Shown: positions 31,725 to 43,044 of the stretch, piece by piece
Layout: each line of letters starts with the position of its first letter
How positions within the stretch are numbered: the first letter of the stretch is position 1
From: Cristatella mucedo
Taxonomy: Eukaryota; Bryozoa; Phylactolaemata; Cristatellidae
DNA length: 64,000 nt
Assembly: GCA_009760855.2 (NCBI GenBank)
Contig: WPIO01000001.1
Location: 16,747,501-16,811,500, forward strand
Direction of reading: 5' to 3'
Position numbers and translations under genes: made by a program
Notes under the pieces: generated by a model
What the model was told of the DNA's origin: nothing
Seen by the model: the letters and a program-made list of their open reading frames with translations, nothing else
Databases searched by the model: none

Positions 31725-31964
31725 ATGCCATTTGGCGAGAGCTGCGAATTCGCTCTCGCTTTAAAGTGCTGCCCGGCAGAGCTGAGCAACATCTGTCACG
31801 GCAGGCGTCGCAAATGCGATCGTGTCAATGTCGAATCGCCAATCGTCGACGCGAAGGCGCACGCGCGAGACGCTATTTCCAAGCCGCCGCTCGTATCTTC
31901 GCCACCCCCGGACTATCGGACCAGCTTGCTAGATAGACGCGAGCTCATAGGCGGTTGGCTATAG
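31725..31964 (+). CDS. Hypothetical frame, 79 codons, Cys-rich start
   Basis: ATG at 31725 opens 79 codons. The first third has five Cys (C-x7-CC-x7-C-x6-C by position), the rest is Pro/Ser/Asp-containing without low complexity. There is no signal peptide, so if the protein is real it is either cytoplasmic or this is not the first exon. The frame overlaps the start of the next one (31955) in another reading frame; the two cannot both be used unspliced. Confidence 0.25.
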   Translation: MPFGESCEFALALKCCPAELSNICHGRRRKCDRVNVESPIVDAKAHARDAISKPPLVSSPPPDYRTSLLDRRELIGGWL

Positions 31965-32068
31965 AGCCGTCGCGCGTCGAGTGCTGCCGACTATGGGCGC
32001 AGCCGCCGCGAGCAAATGGAACAGCTCTGCTTCGGACCGAAGACGAAAAAGCTGATTCCCGCCGTCGA

Positions 32069-32422
32069 ATGGGCGCGGCAATGACTACAGATGGCCACCG
32101 AGGAATAAGCCACGCGCGAGCGCCGGTCGATCGAGCTGCAGCATCGGACGCCGATGCAGCAGCGCGTTCGCTTCGCTCGCGAGCGCTCGCTAGCTTAGTA
32201 AGAGAGCGCTCGCGCTCGTCCGCGCGGCGATTGGGCAGCTCCGAAACGAAGCGCGCAGACGCAGCGAGCGATCGCCCAGACGGTCGCCGCCAGGACGCAC
32301 CGCCTAGTCGCGGTCAGCGCCGACGGGCGCCTCGTTGTGGGCTCAAAGCAACCTCCCGCTACAATCGAGCGCACAGCTGCGTTTTTGCTCGGGCGTCGCC
32401 AAGAGTGCTCCGGAATGGATAA
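32069..32422 (+). CDS. Hypothetical basic frame, 117 codons
   Basis: Part of an open frame from about 31955 with its first ATG at 32069. Rich in Arg, Ala, Ser and Asp, helix-prone in the middle, two Cys near the end. The minus strand is also open here (32195-32725), and a third plus frame (32415-32636, 73 codons from ATG) overlaps its end. High GC makes chance openness likely; I cannot choose between them. Confidence 0.2.
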   Translation: MGAAMTTDGHRGISHARAPVDRAAASDADAAARSLRSRALASLVRERSRSSARRLGSSETKRADAASDRPDGRRQDAPPSRGQRRRAPRCGLKATSRYNRAHSCVFARASPRVLRNG

Positions 32423-32740
32423 TGCCGCCGCGGGCAGGATATGGCCCAATCGTAGGCCAATTAGCTCACCTCGGCGCGACCGAGACGCCTCGCTACCATA
32501 TACCTTAAGCCAAAAGAAACGTGTGCGTCCGCGGTGCGTCCTTGACTTCTCACAGAAACGCCTGCTTTCCTTGGCTTCTCGGTGCAGAGGAAAAAAGGCT
32601 CGCTGCGAGGCGCTCTCGGTTGAACAGGCAAAGTAGAAGAAATAGAAAAAAAAGAAGGAAGAAGCACACCCCTGCTTGCCGGCGTACTCTAAAGGCGGAA
32701 GCTTTACTCGAGCTATCCGTGACAACTGTCTTCCGGAAAG

Positions 32741-32971
32741 ATGGCGAGCGACGGTGGTGGCTGTGCCGGCGCCTTATTCGCTCCCCCGGATGATGGAACT
32801 TGTAAGGGACTTGCTCAAGCATGCATTTCTGCGCCTACCTTATTTTCAGCGAGCTCTCCGGCATTCCTACGCCTACACGCGGATTTATGGCCACCTGAAA
32901 TGCCCGCGTTTTCTTCTTTGGACGCGGGCTCGGCTGTTTATCAGAAAGCGGAAGGTATCTGCTTTTGCTAA
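32741..32971 (+). CDS. Hypothetical frame, 76 codons
   Basis: ATG at 32741 in a fair Kozak context (AAAGATGGC) opens 76 codons with five Cys and an Ala/Pro/Leu/Ser-rich body. A donor-like GTAAGG sits at about codon 20, in phase 1 as in the confirmed secreted genes, so only the first 20 codons may be exonic. A second frame with in-frame Met at 32790 stays open to 33080 for 96 codons and has an equally natural composition. No TATA box seen. Confidence 0.25.
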   Translation: MASDGGGCAGALFAPPDDGTCKGLAQACISAPTLFSASSPAFLRLHADLWPPEMPAFSSLDAGSAVYQKAEGICFC

Positions 32972-33164
32972 GCACTCGAATTGGACTGAAGGAGCGACGA
33001 GTCACTTAGGGACACGACGACCACACTATGGCATGCGGCTGGAGCTACGGAAGTCTTTGACCTGCATGGATGAACTCTGATCTATGCGGACAGCCAGTCG
33101 GTGAAGCGCGGGTACCCGCTGCTAGCACTTCTTCCCTCGCCCTTTAGCAGGCTTTCCGGCTTCC

Positions 33165-33272
33165 CGGTCAACTCTGTCTGTCTGTCTGTCTGTCTGTCTG
33201 GCTCTGTCTGTCTATTTCTCTGTCTCTGTCTGTCTCTCTGTCTGTCTCTGTCTCTCTCTGTCTCTCTCTCGA
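33165..33272. repeat. (TCTG)n/(CT)n microsatellite
   Basis: TCTG tetramers passing into CT and TCTC. Leucine/serine/cysteine frames are artefacts. Confidence 0.95.
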
Positions 33273-34560
33273 GTTCAGAACACCTTAGCTGGTTATACCT
33301 TTCTAGAAAGGGCGTCTAGATTGACGCAATGCATTTACCCAAAGTTTACATCGTACGAGAGGCCCGGCCCGTCACCCGCGGCGTCGGAAGATTATCATGC
33401 AGACTAACGGCGCTTAGCACAGCATAGCCGAAACGTCCAGGTTGGCAAAACTCGCGCACGCTCAAGCGAGAAATCTGCGACCGCTCAGCGCGAGCTTATT
33501 AAAGCTTTGAGAGGTGCCCTGACTGACAGAGCTCTGCTCAGGAGTAGCGTCAGCCGACTAAACGGTGGGCTTGCTTACCGCTTCGCAGAGCCAATTCATG
33601 GCCAAGCTTCAACGCTTTCTTAGCCATTCTAACCTTGCACGCTGCGACTTCCGGGATACTGATACGAGGCAATGCTAAAGACTCTGAGACAGCTTAAGAC
33701 AGCTGGCGCAGTAATGTGCTGCAGTGGAGCTGTACCGCTATTAGGAACGAGCTACAGCGGCTAGTGAACTGAAGTGCTTAGAAGTCCTTACAAACACAGC
33801 GATCGTGACTATGCAAGTCCTGTGGCTTAGCAGATACCGACGAAGCTGGCGAGGCTCGAAGCTCGAGGCTTGCGGGTTGACATTGCTGCCCCGACTGACA
33901 CCCGCAGGTGTGCCGGCGGTAGTAAGAAACGGCAGGAATGCAGAGCGCGAGTACCTTTGGTATGAAAAAGTTCTGCGTAGCGAAGATAATTCTATGATGC
34001 TATTGACACCGAGGGCTACAGGTGTACGTACGTACAAGCACCGGCCCAAGTAGCGTGCGGCGATCCCGTACAGCTCGAAGCCCACAGCAAGCTTGCAGCC
34101 CAGAGTATTGCTGGCTTTATATCTTTTGAATTGAAATATTTATGCCGTCTAAGCATATATATATTATGACCAGAGTGGTTCCTAACCGTTATAATTTCAG
34201 AAGCTGCTAGTAACCTATTGATGGTACTGAGAGGTAAAGAGAGATCGTGAACTCTATATCGCTCGCAAGGAGGGAAGCATAGCATGTGTTCGCAATGATC
34301 ACCGAAGTTGGTTGCTGCCTCTCAGTGTTGTGCTTTGCAGTCGAAACAGGATCACTCTCCTCGTGATCTCTCAGGACAGCCAACTATCATTCTTTCTCTA
34401 GTGGCAAGACGTAACAAAAAGACAGACACCAAAAAGGAAGTAGACCCCAGGGAAGCAAAAACTTACTTCTCTCGATGACTTACTGATTCGGGTATTTAGT
34501 TCCGGCTTTTTGCTTGGCTGCTAATGCTACACTAAATCTGTGCCTTAGTTCTATAGTTCC
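33273..34560. other. No gene resolved
   Basis: Overlapping frames of 80-115 codons on both strands at 33740-34085 and an 89-codon minus frame at 34016-34285, without motifs. Nothing else recognised. Confidence 0.35.
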
Positions 34561-34821
34561 TTAGTTGCTCTCACTAATGTATTGCATTAATGAGCAAGTG
34601 GAATGACAGCACATAGCATGGGCGTGTATGTTGTCAATGCTGTATTCAGACAATAGCCTGCTTAAGTTTTCCCACATATCTCTCATACTTCGGTAGCGCT
34701 GGCACCGTAGGAGGTACACCATAGAAGTGCCCAAGTAGCGACACTTTGTAAAAGAGCACAACCTGGGATATAATGTGCACAACCTGGGATAAAGAATTCG
34801 CTGCAACATGGAAATTAGCAT
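34561..34821 (-). pseudogene. Possible LINE C-terminal zinc-finger-like remnant
   Basis: An 86-codon minus frame. Its middle has Cys pairs followed by LLRCQRYRSMRDMWENL, which resembles the Cys-His finger and the CPRYSxLR segment that end many non-LTR retrotransposon proteins. An 18-bp direct repeat (two copies of a CACAACCTGGGATA-type unit) interrupts the N-terminal part. The assignment is by pattern only. Confidence 0.3.
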
Positions 34822-35154
34822 ATTACTGGAGATAACGTTGACTCGAGACGTACGAAACCATCTGACCTATTTCTTGGCTTATGCCTTAGTGAATAATGTA
34901 AATGTACAGACGGAGATCAATTGCATTGCATTACATTACATGAATGTTAAGGGGCACCTAACCGGGTTGGAAGACGGGGTTCTTGTGAGGTATCTGAATG
35001 TATTAGTTATAGTGCACAAGTACAAATTCATCCTCTCATAACTAATAAATAGTAAGCAAATTTTTTTATTTGGGTACTTCGACAAGGTTTTCACTACATG
35101 CTTATAGGCTGGTAGGCATAATGCTTGCTCTAGAAGTGAGCGAAAGTAATCTCC

Positions 35155-36065
35155 CGTGCTTCATGTATTGCTGACTTCAGCGCATGGATGTATGGATGGC
35201 AGCAAACTTTCTCAGATTGACAGATAATAAAACCAACTTACTAATCATGGGCAAACCACGTGTGACTCATAAGTTTGAAATTCTAACAAAATCGGCTCAG
35301 CCAACATATCGCGTGTAGCATCTGCACGAAATATGGTTGGCCTGTTCCAAAGTGACCCATCAGTAGACGATCGCATTAGCTCCACAGTCACGTCTGCCTA
35401 CTTTCAGCTATGTACGCTTGCAAATTTTGATGTTCTTAGACAGGGATACTAAATTCAAATTGGTCCATGCATTTGTCACATCTGAGCTTGTCTGTCGTGA
35501 GCGTCGTAGTTATCACATCAGACCCGTGCTTGCATTCCTGCACTAGCTCCCAATCAAGCAGCGCATCGACTTCAAGGTTCTGACACTCACTCTTAGGTCT
35601 CTTCATTCTCTGGCTCCTGCCTACTTTGTAGAACTTCTCTAAAACCTGCCTAGGCATCTTACCATCTGCTTCTCTGGCTCAAATCCTTTAGCTGTAACTC
35701 AAACTAACTTCGAATCCTTTTGAAACCGTGCTTTCAGTTCGTATGGTATTAAAGCCTAGAACTCAATCCCGACTGATGTCACGACATCCCCTGACTTCAC
35801 GAGATTTAACAAGAAGCTAAAAATGCAACTGTTTCTTGTAGTATTCGTTTGGTCCTTCGTGTGCTTATGCGTGCCGACACTGTGCATGTTATCACTATCC
35901 AGATTTACATGCTGACGATCGGCAAATTACCTCTAACCGTACCTTGCTAGTTGACATTGTGCATGTTACCACTTACCATTTGGTCATGCTTCATTCACAG
36001 CATATGTAAATCTCCTATAAAGGGATCAAGTTCACTGAGGGCACTAGACAAATGTAATATTAGTA
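35155..36065 (+). mobile_element. LINE A copy, old
   Basis: Plus-strand relic beginning in the segment after the RT palm (GCTTCATGTATTGCTGAC...), with recognisable NLLIMGKP, VCREHRS-like and AWNS-like stretches in different frames, a diverged 3' UTR and a tail (TCACTGAGGGCACTAGACAAATG). No AT-triplet run remains at the end beyond ATATTAGTATTA. Confidence 0.8.
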
Positions 36066-36314
36066 TTACGATTCTTATGGCACAACTGCCAGTAGGTGCA
36101 CTTGGTGGTGAGAAAACGTAACGGCATGCAGCAATGTCGTTGTCTTGGCTCGCCTGTGTCACTGCTGGGTTTGAGTCTGACTCGCTGTGAAGAAGTAGTA
36201 GTCAGCTAGGGACAGCTATAGGCTTTCAACACTCCTGAATACACACCGAGCGCAAGTGGTTCTTAGAATTCCCAGATGTCGCGACAGCGGTACTGCATGA
36301 GCAATTGCACATAC
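36066..36314. other. Spacer between LINE relic and candidate exon
   Basis: The minus frame of the neighbouring exon reads through into this stretch to a stop at 36226 and adds Cys-rich residues; if the intron call at 36314 is wrong, these belong to the protein. Confidence 0.35.
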
Positions 36315-36492
36315 CGTTAATGGCCGAAGAATATCGTAGTTGCAGATCACATTCTTGCTCATATATAATAAGTTGATGGTTTGTTTCCCTCATTCTCTCG
36401 ATGTTACACGCTGAGTCTAGATAGAAAAATTCCGAGCCCGAGATTTTTAGAACTATGCTGACCTTGGCCTCACTGCCACATGGTTCAAATCT
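36315..36492 (-). CDS. Candidate internal exon, 59 codons
   Basis: On the minus strand a pyrimidine-rich acceptor (TGCTTTTATTGCAG) precedes, and a donor G-GTATGT follows, an open stretch of 178 bases (59 codons plus one base, phase 1). The composition is unlike its neighbours: mixed charged and hydrophobic residues, with VSIVLKISG and HQLIIYEQECDLQLRYSS, and three well-spaced Cys. That looks extracellular but I recognise no family. The frame also reads through the donor to a stop at 36226, adding a Cys-rich end, so it could be a terminal exon. Neighbouring exons were not found. Confidence 0.35.
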
Positions 36493-36732
36493 CTGCAATA
36501 AAAGCAGACCGCAGAACAATTTCGGGCACTTTAAAAACACCTGGAGTGCATAACTCTTCGCTCCAGAATTTAACTTTTGGTGATTATGCTTTATCGGTGC
36601 TGCAGTGTTCTTATGGCAAGTAACTTCTTCGACGTGGATCGTTGGCTTCCCTACATCTCATTGCTGTTATTACAACTTCAGTGAACATGAAAAGTAAATT
36701 CTCACGTTAATGTTGTCCGAAAGCCGATTCAA

Positions 36733-37140
36733 TTCCACATGTGTGTGTATGCACACGCGTACGTTTGTATGTGTGTGCGCGTTAGTATGCTGGTGTGTGA
36801 ACATCAGCACGAGGCAAATGCTGCTACGTGTTGCTATGCATATGCTGCTATGCATACGTCCCTGCGTTGCTTGTTTGCAAATGTGTGCATACACCTGTGC
36901 GTGCGCATATATTCGTGCGTGCATGCTTGTGCATTTGGAAATATATGCTCGTATTCCAACATATTTACATGCAAGCGAGCATAATGTGCCCATGCACATT
37001 TGTGCACAATTCATGTCTGCATGAGCATGTGCGTGCATGCATGCATGCATGCACGCATGCAAATGCCTGGCTGTCTGTTAGTGTGTGTGCAAGTGCACAT
37101 TTCTGCATGCCCGCACGCGTTCATGTGTGTGCACTGCATT
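36733..37140. repeat. TG/ATGC-rich alternating purine-pyrimidine region
   Basis: About 400 bp dominated by TGTG, TGCATG and GCATGC steps, such as ATGCATGCATGCATGCACGC near 37040. The sequence could adopt unusual DNA forms. Cys/Val frames on plus and His/Ala frames on minus are artefacts. Confidence 0.85.
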
Positions 37141-37304
37141 TACAAACATGACGACTGACAGAATGGTGAAAAATAAACAGCAAGTATCAATTTTATTTAG
37201 AGCCGCTATGCAGCTCCTGAGTCACGGTGCCAACAGATGAGCGAAATGAAGAGAACAACTGAGTACACAAGCGGCAGCTGAATGCTATCGGTGGGCATGC
37301 TCGC

Positions 37305-37400
37305 TCATGCTTTGAGTTCGCTATAGAAAACTCCACAGCGTAACTCCCACTGAGTCTGTGTGGCTTCGTGGAGTTGCAGAGGGAGCTACACTAAATTCTA
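37305..37400 (+). mobile_element. LINE B 3' end fragment
   Basis: Matches the last 95 bp of LINE B at 29840-29935 (GAGTTCGCTATAGAAAACTCCACAGCGTAAC...). Only the terminus remains. Confidence 0.7.
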
Positions 37401-37559
37401 TTCCATAACTATATCTGACAGAGCAGCTCCGATGGCCTACCACAGTAAGTCTTGAGCTGCTGTCACTTTGTTAATTGCGAACAATATTCCATGGTTTTAT
37501 TTTGTAAAAAAAACTCTTCACAGCAGCATAATTCACAAACAATCAGCCCGGAAAGCATG

Positions 37560-38760
37560 GAGAGTGGTTTGAGTCATCCCTGAGGTATCAATCTGTTCAA
37601 GAATATTCGAATGGAGCTCGAGGCTTCTGAATAATTTTGGAAGTGAAATTCAATGAACGGTCGATGGAAGCTGAGCGAGATTTCTACGATATTGAAATGG
37701 GCTTATTCGAAAGCCATTCTATTTGGCCATCGTTTGACCAACGCATAAAAAGCCGAGACAAAAGTTCAAAATTTTCCCATCTAGTTGCCATCCCTTCATA
37801 ACCTTTTGCCAACGACTCTCGTAAAAATTGTCTCCTGGCAGCGCCTGGGACTCTTGGGTGAGACAGAAAATGACAGGGAAAATACCATTCTATTGTAATC
37901 GCTCCCCTCCAATTATTTCATGACATTCCAGGTATGAATGGTGCCTGTAGCGAGATCACCCGACCCGTCAGCAACCGTCAATAGCAGCGATCGTGTAATC
38001 GCTTTTTTCGCTATGCGAACAGCAGCTAGTTGTTTGCCCCAATCCTGTTCGATATCCATCTGGCCAATGAAGCGCTGTGATGGTTCAAATTGTACGTGTC
38101 CGATCGATCACGTACAGTCCGTGACGTGTGGTCGTCATTGTTCGCCAATAAGATCCATCACTAGGGAATTTCCAAAATAGTCCCTTCTCTGTCGATTTGC
38201 TGCTGTCCATCTGTACGGCCCTCTTCGAGGGTGTTATTCGGATCCATGGCGCTGGTCAACCAAATTCAATGCGGACGACATGGAGCTGTGCCCTCAGAAT
38301 CAGCTCCGTGTATTGCTAAATTGACACCGTGCATCCAGATATGTAAGCCTTAAGTGTCGGCCTACTCCTTCAACAGAAGTACTGCTCTTTTTTTACCGAA
38401 TTCCTTCTGACTTTTTTAAAGTCTTTAACGTGCGACCAAGATTGATAACTTCCCATTCGTAATCGGAGGTGACAAAGTCCGAACATCGCGAATAGATCTT
38501 TATTGGATTTTTCCTTTTGATAATCATTCAAAGTCTGCAAGTAGTTTTATTTATTAAAAGGATACCTCCGTAACCTACTGACCCAGTTCCATCCTTATCT
38601 AGCATTAGGGAATCGTAACCGAAGTGGCTAGCTAAAGGATCGTATCTAGGTCACTCGTCGACTTGATAGATATTCGGTTCTCATTGGGCAGCGTTATACA
38701 AAAAATGTATGCCCTTTATTGTTAATCCAGACAGTGCAGTGGTTTTCTCTAGGCTCGGCT
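37560..38760 (-). pseudogene. Decayed coding-like region, unknown family
   Basis: On the minus strand several stretches read with natural protein composition but in different frames and with stops between them: near 38640-38760 (a start-like Met, then LEKTTALSGLTIKGIHFLY), near 38230-38165 (an acidic start, then frame change), near 38090-37925 (KQLAAVRIAKKAITRSLLL and VADGSGDLATGTIHTW), and near 37910-37680 (about 75 codons with ITIEWYFPC and YEGMATRWENFELLSRLF). This looks like one or two genes that have collected frameshifts, such as a dead transposon, an old viral insert or a cellular pseudogene. An overlapping 80-codon plus frame (37938-38180) is Ser/Cys-rich and probably a shadow. I cannot name the family. 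Confidence 0.35.
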
Positions 38761-38929
38761 GATTAAACTCCATACGGCAGGGCGGCCGAAAATGAATAAA
38801 CGCAAGCGCTAGTAGCGGCTGTGAGGCTTTAAATGTGGTTTTATGGCTTTGTAGTTTAAAATGTTAGAAATTTATCTGCCTGTAGCTTAGGCTAAAAGAG
38901 CGGAGATAGCTCCCAGTGTATCTGCTTAT

Positions 38930-39425
38930 ACAAAGAAAACTTCTTAGCCTCGTCAAGTCCTCCTCCTCCTCCTCCCCATGGCCCGTCGCGCCTTGAATCC
39001 TTCCTGCCTGGCTGAGCCGAAGCACCAGCCTCCTCGTGCATCCGGGGCCTCGTCGAACAGTAAATTCGCTGCCCTTTCCTTCAACTAACGCCTGCTGGGT
39101 GGGGGGACAGGTGCCTTTGCCTCGCCGCTCTTAGGCTGTGGAACACATTTCCGAAATTCCCGCGAACGCTCCTCCCTGCTGCCTACTCGGGCACTTCCTC
39201 TCCAAGCGTAGACACTGCTACCTGCGGGCTGCTCATTTTCTCAGCTGCGGCACCTCCTGACTCAGCTATACTTCGCACTTTCTCACTGCTCGCGCGATGA
39301 CACCTGATTGCTGCCACGTACGCCCGAAAGCCGCTTAGGCTTTACACCTGCAAAAGGAGCTACAGAAGCTCTTCCAGCGTAGCACCCGCCTAGGCTTCGA
39401 GGCTTTACGAAGTTAACAACGACTG
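38930..39425 (+). mobile_element. LINE B C-terminal and 3' relic
   Basis: Diverged plus-strand match to 29460-29935, in order: the CCTCCTCGTGC...CAGTAAATT block, a GTGGAAC...TTCC block, the GCCTACTCGGGCACTTCCTC block and the 3' terminal CTTAGGCT...CTGCAAAAGGAGC block. Interrupted by a CTC run at 38963. Confidence 0.65.
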
Positions 39426-39454
39426 GCGGAGACGTGCGTACATACAGGCCAATA

Positions 39455-39540
39455 TACATGCGTGCGTGTGTGCGTGCGCGTGTGTGTATGTATGTTCGTG
39501 TGCTTTCGTGCGTGCGTGTATGTGTGTGTGTGTTTGTATG

Positions 39541-39622
<82 letters not shown>
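39455..39622. repeat. Compound microsatellite (TG)n-(AT)n-(GA)n
   Basis: TG-rich to about 39540, AT at 39543-39587, GA at 39588-39621. Confidence 0.95.
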
Positions 39623-39625
<3 letters not shown>

Positions 39626-39657
39626 TTTTTAACTAGCATATATACATTAGCCGGCAG

Positions 39658-39900
39658 TGCCCTGTGCTGCCGGGGTCGAGCGTGCTACCCGGACCTCCAG
39701 GTTCAGGAACAGGGACCACACGCCTTCCGAGCCGGTAATGGTTTCGGAGACGCAGTGCCGCCTTAAAGCCACCCTTTTCGAGGGTGGGATGCCGAGTTCG
39801 GCCAGGCATGCTTCATTGTTTGGCCACCAGCTGCCGAGACCCCCGACCACGAAGGGCCTCACCACTGCCGACCGGTAGCCAGCGGTCAGGAAAGACCGAG
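39658..39900 (-). pseudogene. C-terminal fragment of a third LINE type
   Basis: The minus frame reads VVRPFVVGGLGSW followed by LGIPPSKRVALRRHCVSETI. This is the conserved tail block (VVPFVVGALGSW...CVSETI-type) found at the C-terminus of many non-LTR retrotransposon proteins. It is not part of LINE A or B as seen here. The open frame runs upstream through the microsatellite side to 40039, but the recognisable part is only this segment. No endonuclease or RT is attached. Confidence 0.55.
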
Positions 39901-42285
39901 CAATATATATACATGCATTTGTGAGTGTTCTCGCACGAGTGTGTGCGTGTATTGCACCCAGCCTGCTGTCTAACCTTCCGTACACTGTACCAGTGGGTTC
40001 TTCCTTGTTTGTTTCCTTACCGCTTGTAGCCCTTGTCACTCAAAGTTTTCAGTGACTGTAATTCCTCTTTTTTCTGAAGGCAGGTGACTTGAGCCTACGG
40101 CTCTGAAAGATTCTTTTGAGAAGATATTTGCCCGAGGCTCGAGTGGATCTTGTTTGCTAAACAGGTCATCGACGATGACTATCGGCGAGACATCTCGTTG
40201 CTGGTGTATCGAAGGAGGCACCCGCCATGCTGCTAAGAAAAACCTCGTTTAATGCACGCAATCGATCACTTTTGCTAATCAAGGAAGTACTTCGACGTTC
40301 CGGTGAGTCTAATGGCCGGCGAGACTTCGTCGGTCTGCGACTGCTTAGCGGCCCACACCTGTGATATCGAGCGTGGTGAAGTACCTGGTGGCGCTGGATC
40401 GGGCTAAGCCTACGAATGCTGCACAGGAGAGCCCATTAGCTGCAGCTGCAGGAAGTAATGAGCCGTAGAAAGCCGTAGAAATTAAATACGAGTATTCGTT
40501 TCGATGCGACTTCTATGCCGTATCGATGACAAAGTTGAAAATACCCATTCAAAATTCGTCTACATGGGCGACGGAGAGCGGAGAAATATCACCGCCCCAG
40601 GAGTGAGAACCCCGAGCCAGTCTTTCCCTATGCGGACCGCTACGTTCGGACCATTAAACTGCAGAGGCTACCGTTTTGCAGCTCTTAACACTGGGCTTGA
40701 TGCATTTTCTAGCATTTACGAATACTGAGGTAGCCTAGACCGATGCGAATTTTTAAATAGCAGCTTTTGCATGTAGCTGGTGCATGCTTTCGCCCTAAAC
40801 CTCAGACAAGCAAGAAGTTTGTTCCGACTCACGCGTTTCTAAATTCAACTCTCATGAACATGCACGCAAGGTAGCCACCACAGCTCTCAGTGCGGTACTA
40901 CTGACCGATTGGTCTAATGGGCAACTTTATGAAAAATGGCTCCGGCCACGACCCAATTACCCCTTGTTTATTTTGCCCAATGCCCAACCATTTTCTTAAG
41001 TCGTGAGCAATGACAACATTTTCCCGTGCTCGAGAAGACGGGTGGCGGATGCAAGCTCGTCACTCATTTCACGAACTCGGCGAGTCAGTCAGGCTCTCAA
41101 CCCACTCGAATCGCATAAGTGTCGCATCGATTCAAACCAACTACTACGGTCACAAATTTGACAAATACGACCGTGAAGCCAATAACAATGGCGATAGCTC
41201 TTCAGGTAAAGCTGTCTGGGAATTTCGTCCGAGCGTGTCCAGCACTGCTGCAGAAGCGGAGCCCCGTAACCGCTGCCTCACCAGGCCAGCGAGGCGTCTT
41301 TCCGCTCCTCACAACATCATCAGGCCCGGTGGCGGCGGACAGCACAGCTAGGCCGTTCACATTACGGCTCGCTGTAGTTACTGCTCGCCACTGCACTCAT
41401 AGAATGGCCGGCAGGCTTCGCAGGACTGGCACTTGGGGAGAATCTTCAAGCAGTTCTTCGGACGCTGTAAGAGTCAGAGCTATGGCCTTAGACTGCCCAT
41501 TCGTGTGAGTCACATGTGGCATGCGTGCTTGCATTATAGCGATGAATTGCAGAATAGCAGCGGCCCTTTGTGCTTCGCTCGGAACTCGGCCACTTTTTAA
41601 AATTTAACTTAAATCTTGACCTAATTTCATAGCTGTATGCGAAAATTACAGGAACTTCTTCGAATGCGAGCAGATCTCTTATTTTCATGCGTGCTCATGC
41701 AACATGGCGATGAAGAATGTGAATTGACAAAATGCAGTTTTTATTGAGTGGGCCAATAATTTTAACTCGATAGTTGCATCTGTTCGTTCTCGATTTTTCC
41801 GCCATTTGGTGACATGCGCCAGCTGACCTCAGGAGGCCAAGCGCTGTGCTCGCTGTTCTTGATGACACACATTGTGGTTGTTCAGCTCATCTGAAGCACT
41901 ACAAGTAGAACGTACTATCTGTCTGATGCAGCTCAATTAACGAAAGCCTAGCAGTCGATGGCTCGTTTCGTGAAAGAGGCCCCTGCAGGAAGCCTGCCTT
42001 TTATGTTTAACACGCTGAACGAGAAATACCGTTTAACTCCAAGGCACGCTTCGCACCTGCAGCTAGCACTCCTCTCAGGTGGCAGCACGGCTAGTGGTTC
42101 CAGTCATTAAAGTCAACTACGCATGACCACTCTCTATTCTGCCTGCTTGCGTCCGGCAAAGAGGTTTACACTAATCTCCATTTAGCCTTTAAATAGCGAC
42201 CTGACTTCCCTGCAGACTCTTCGAAGGCGTTTCTGGATTCATTGAATCTTTCAGAACCTTAAATCTATCATCGTTGGTCATTTAG
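39901..42285. other. No confident gene; one possible exon
   Basis: Two overlapping plus frames at 41010-41508 are open for 113 and 129 codons. The longer ends at a donor-like GT-GTGAGT at about 41507, and an inner ATG (41403) leads to a GTAAGA at about 41469. No signal peptide or domain. The rest is featureless. Confidence 0.3.
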
Positions 42286-42286
42286 A

Positions 42287-42600
42287 CAGGCAGCTTCTAC
42301 TAGGTCAGGGTTAAACCTACAGACAAGCTGGCCCAGGCAGGCAGGCAGCTCCAGTTGGGTCAACACTAAATCTCACGATCAGCGTAAGCAGGCGGATCCC
42401 GTTAGGACTAGGCTTAATCTACAGACTAGCTAGCCCAGGCAGGCAGGCAGACAGGTCACATTAGGCCTGGGCTTAATCTGCACAGTAGCTAGCTCTGGCT
42501 GGCAGGCAGGCAGCTCCAGTTAGGTCAAATCTAAATCTCAGACCGCTGGCCTAGGCAGGCGAATCAAATTTGGCCAATTAACGCCAAATCTACTGACGAG
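42287..42600. repeat. Degenerate tandem repeat, unit about 65 bp
   Basis: Four to five diverged units, each containing CAGGCAGGCAG, a GTTAGG(T/A)C...TTAAATCT core and a CTAGCTAGCCC or equivalent. Built from an inner CAGG tetramer and a longer shared frame. Confidence 0.8.
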
Positions 42601-42659
42601 CAAGTGCAGGCAAATACACTTTCTCAGTCATCACTCAATGCTCATCTCTAACTTTTAAG

Positions 42660-42740
42660 CATTTTAATACCGCTAAGACACTTTTCAAACGTCCTGAGAG
42701 AGAACTGAATCTCTTTCACTTGGCACTTCACATTCGCTGG
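42660..42740 (-). repeat. LINE A-type 3' tail fragment
   Basis: Minus-strand tail (GTCCTGAGAGAGAACTGAATCTCTTTC on the plus strand begins the match). Tail only. Confidence 0.6.
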
Positions 42741-43044
42741 ATCTCACGCTAGTACTAACTCTGAGACTTTGTTCTCCTTTTTGTCTAAGAACCTTGGAGC
42801 CTTGCTCCACACAACTAAATCCACTTTAGCAATTAAATCCACTCTAAAGCCAACGGAGGAAGCCAAAGAAACCATACTTGAATAGCATACGCTTTGCACT
42901 AAGTGTGGAGGAGAAGAAGAACTGCTAGGTAAGCAGCTTTCGGAAAGAGGACGCTCTATCGTAGTCGATGATACAAAGACAAACTTGAGTAAGGAACAAG
43001 CGCAAAGGGTAGTTGATAATAATAACAATAATCATAATAATAAT

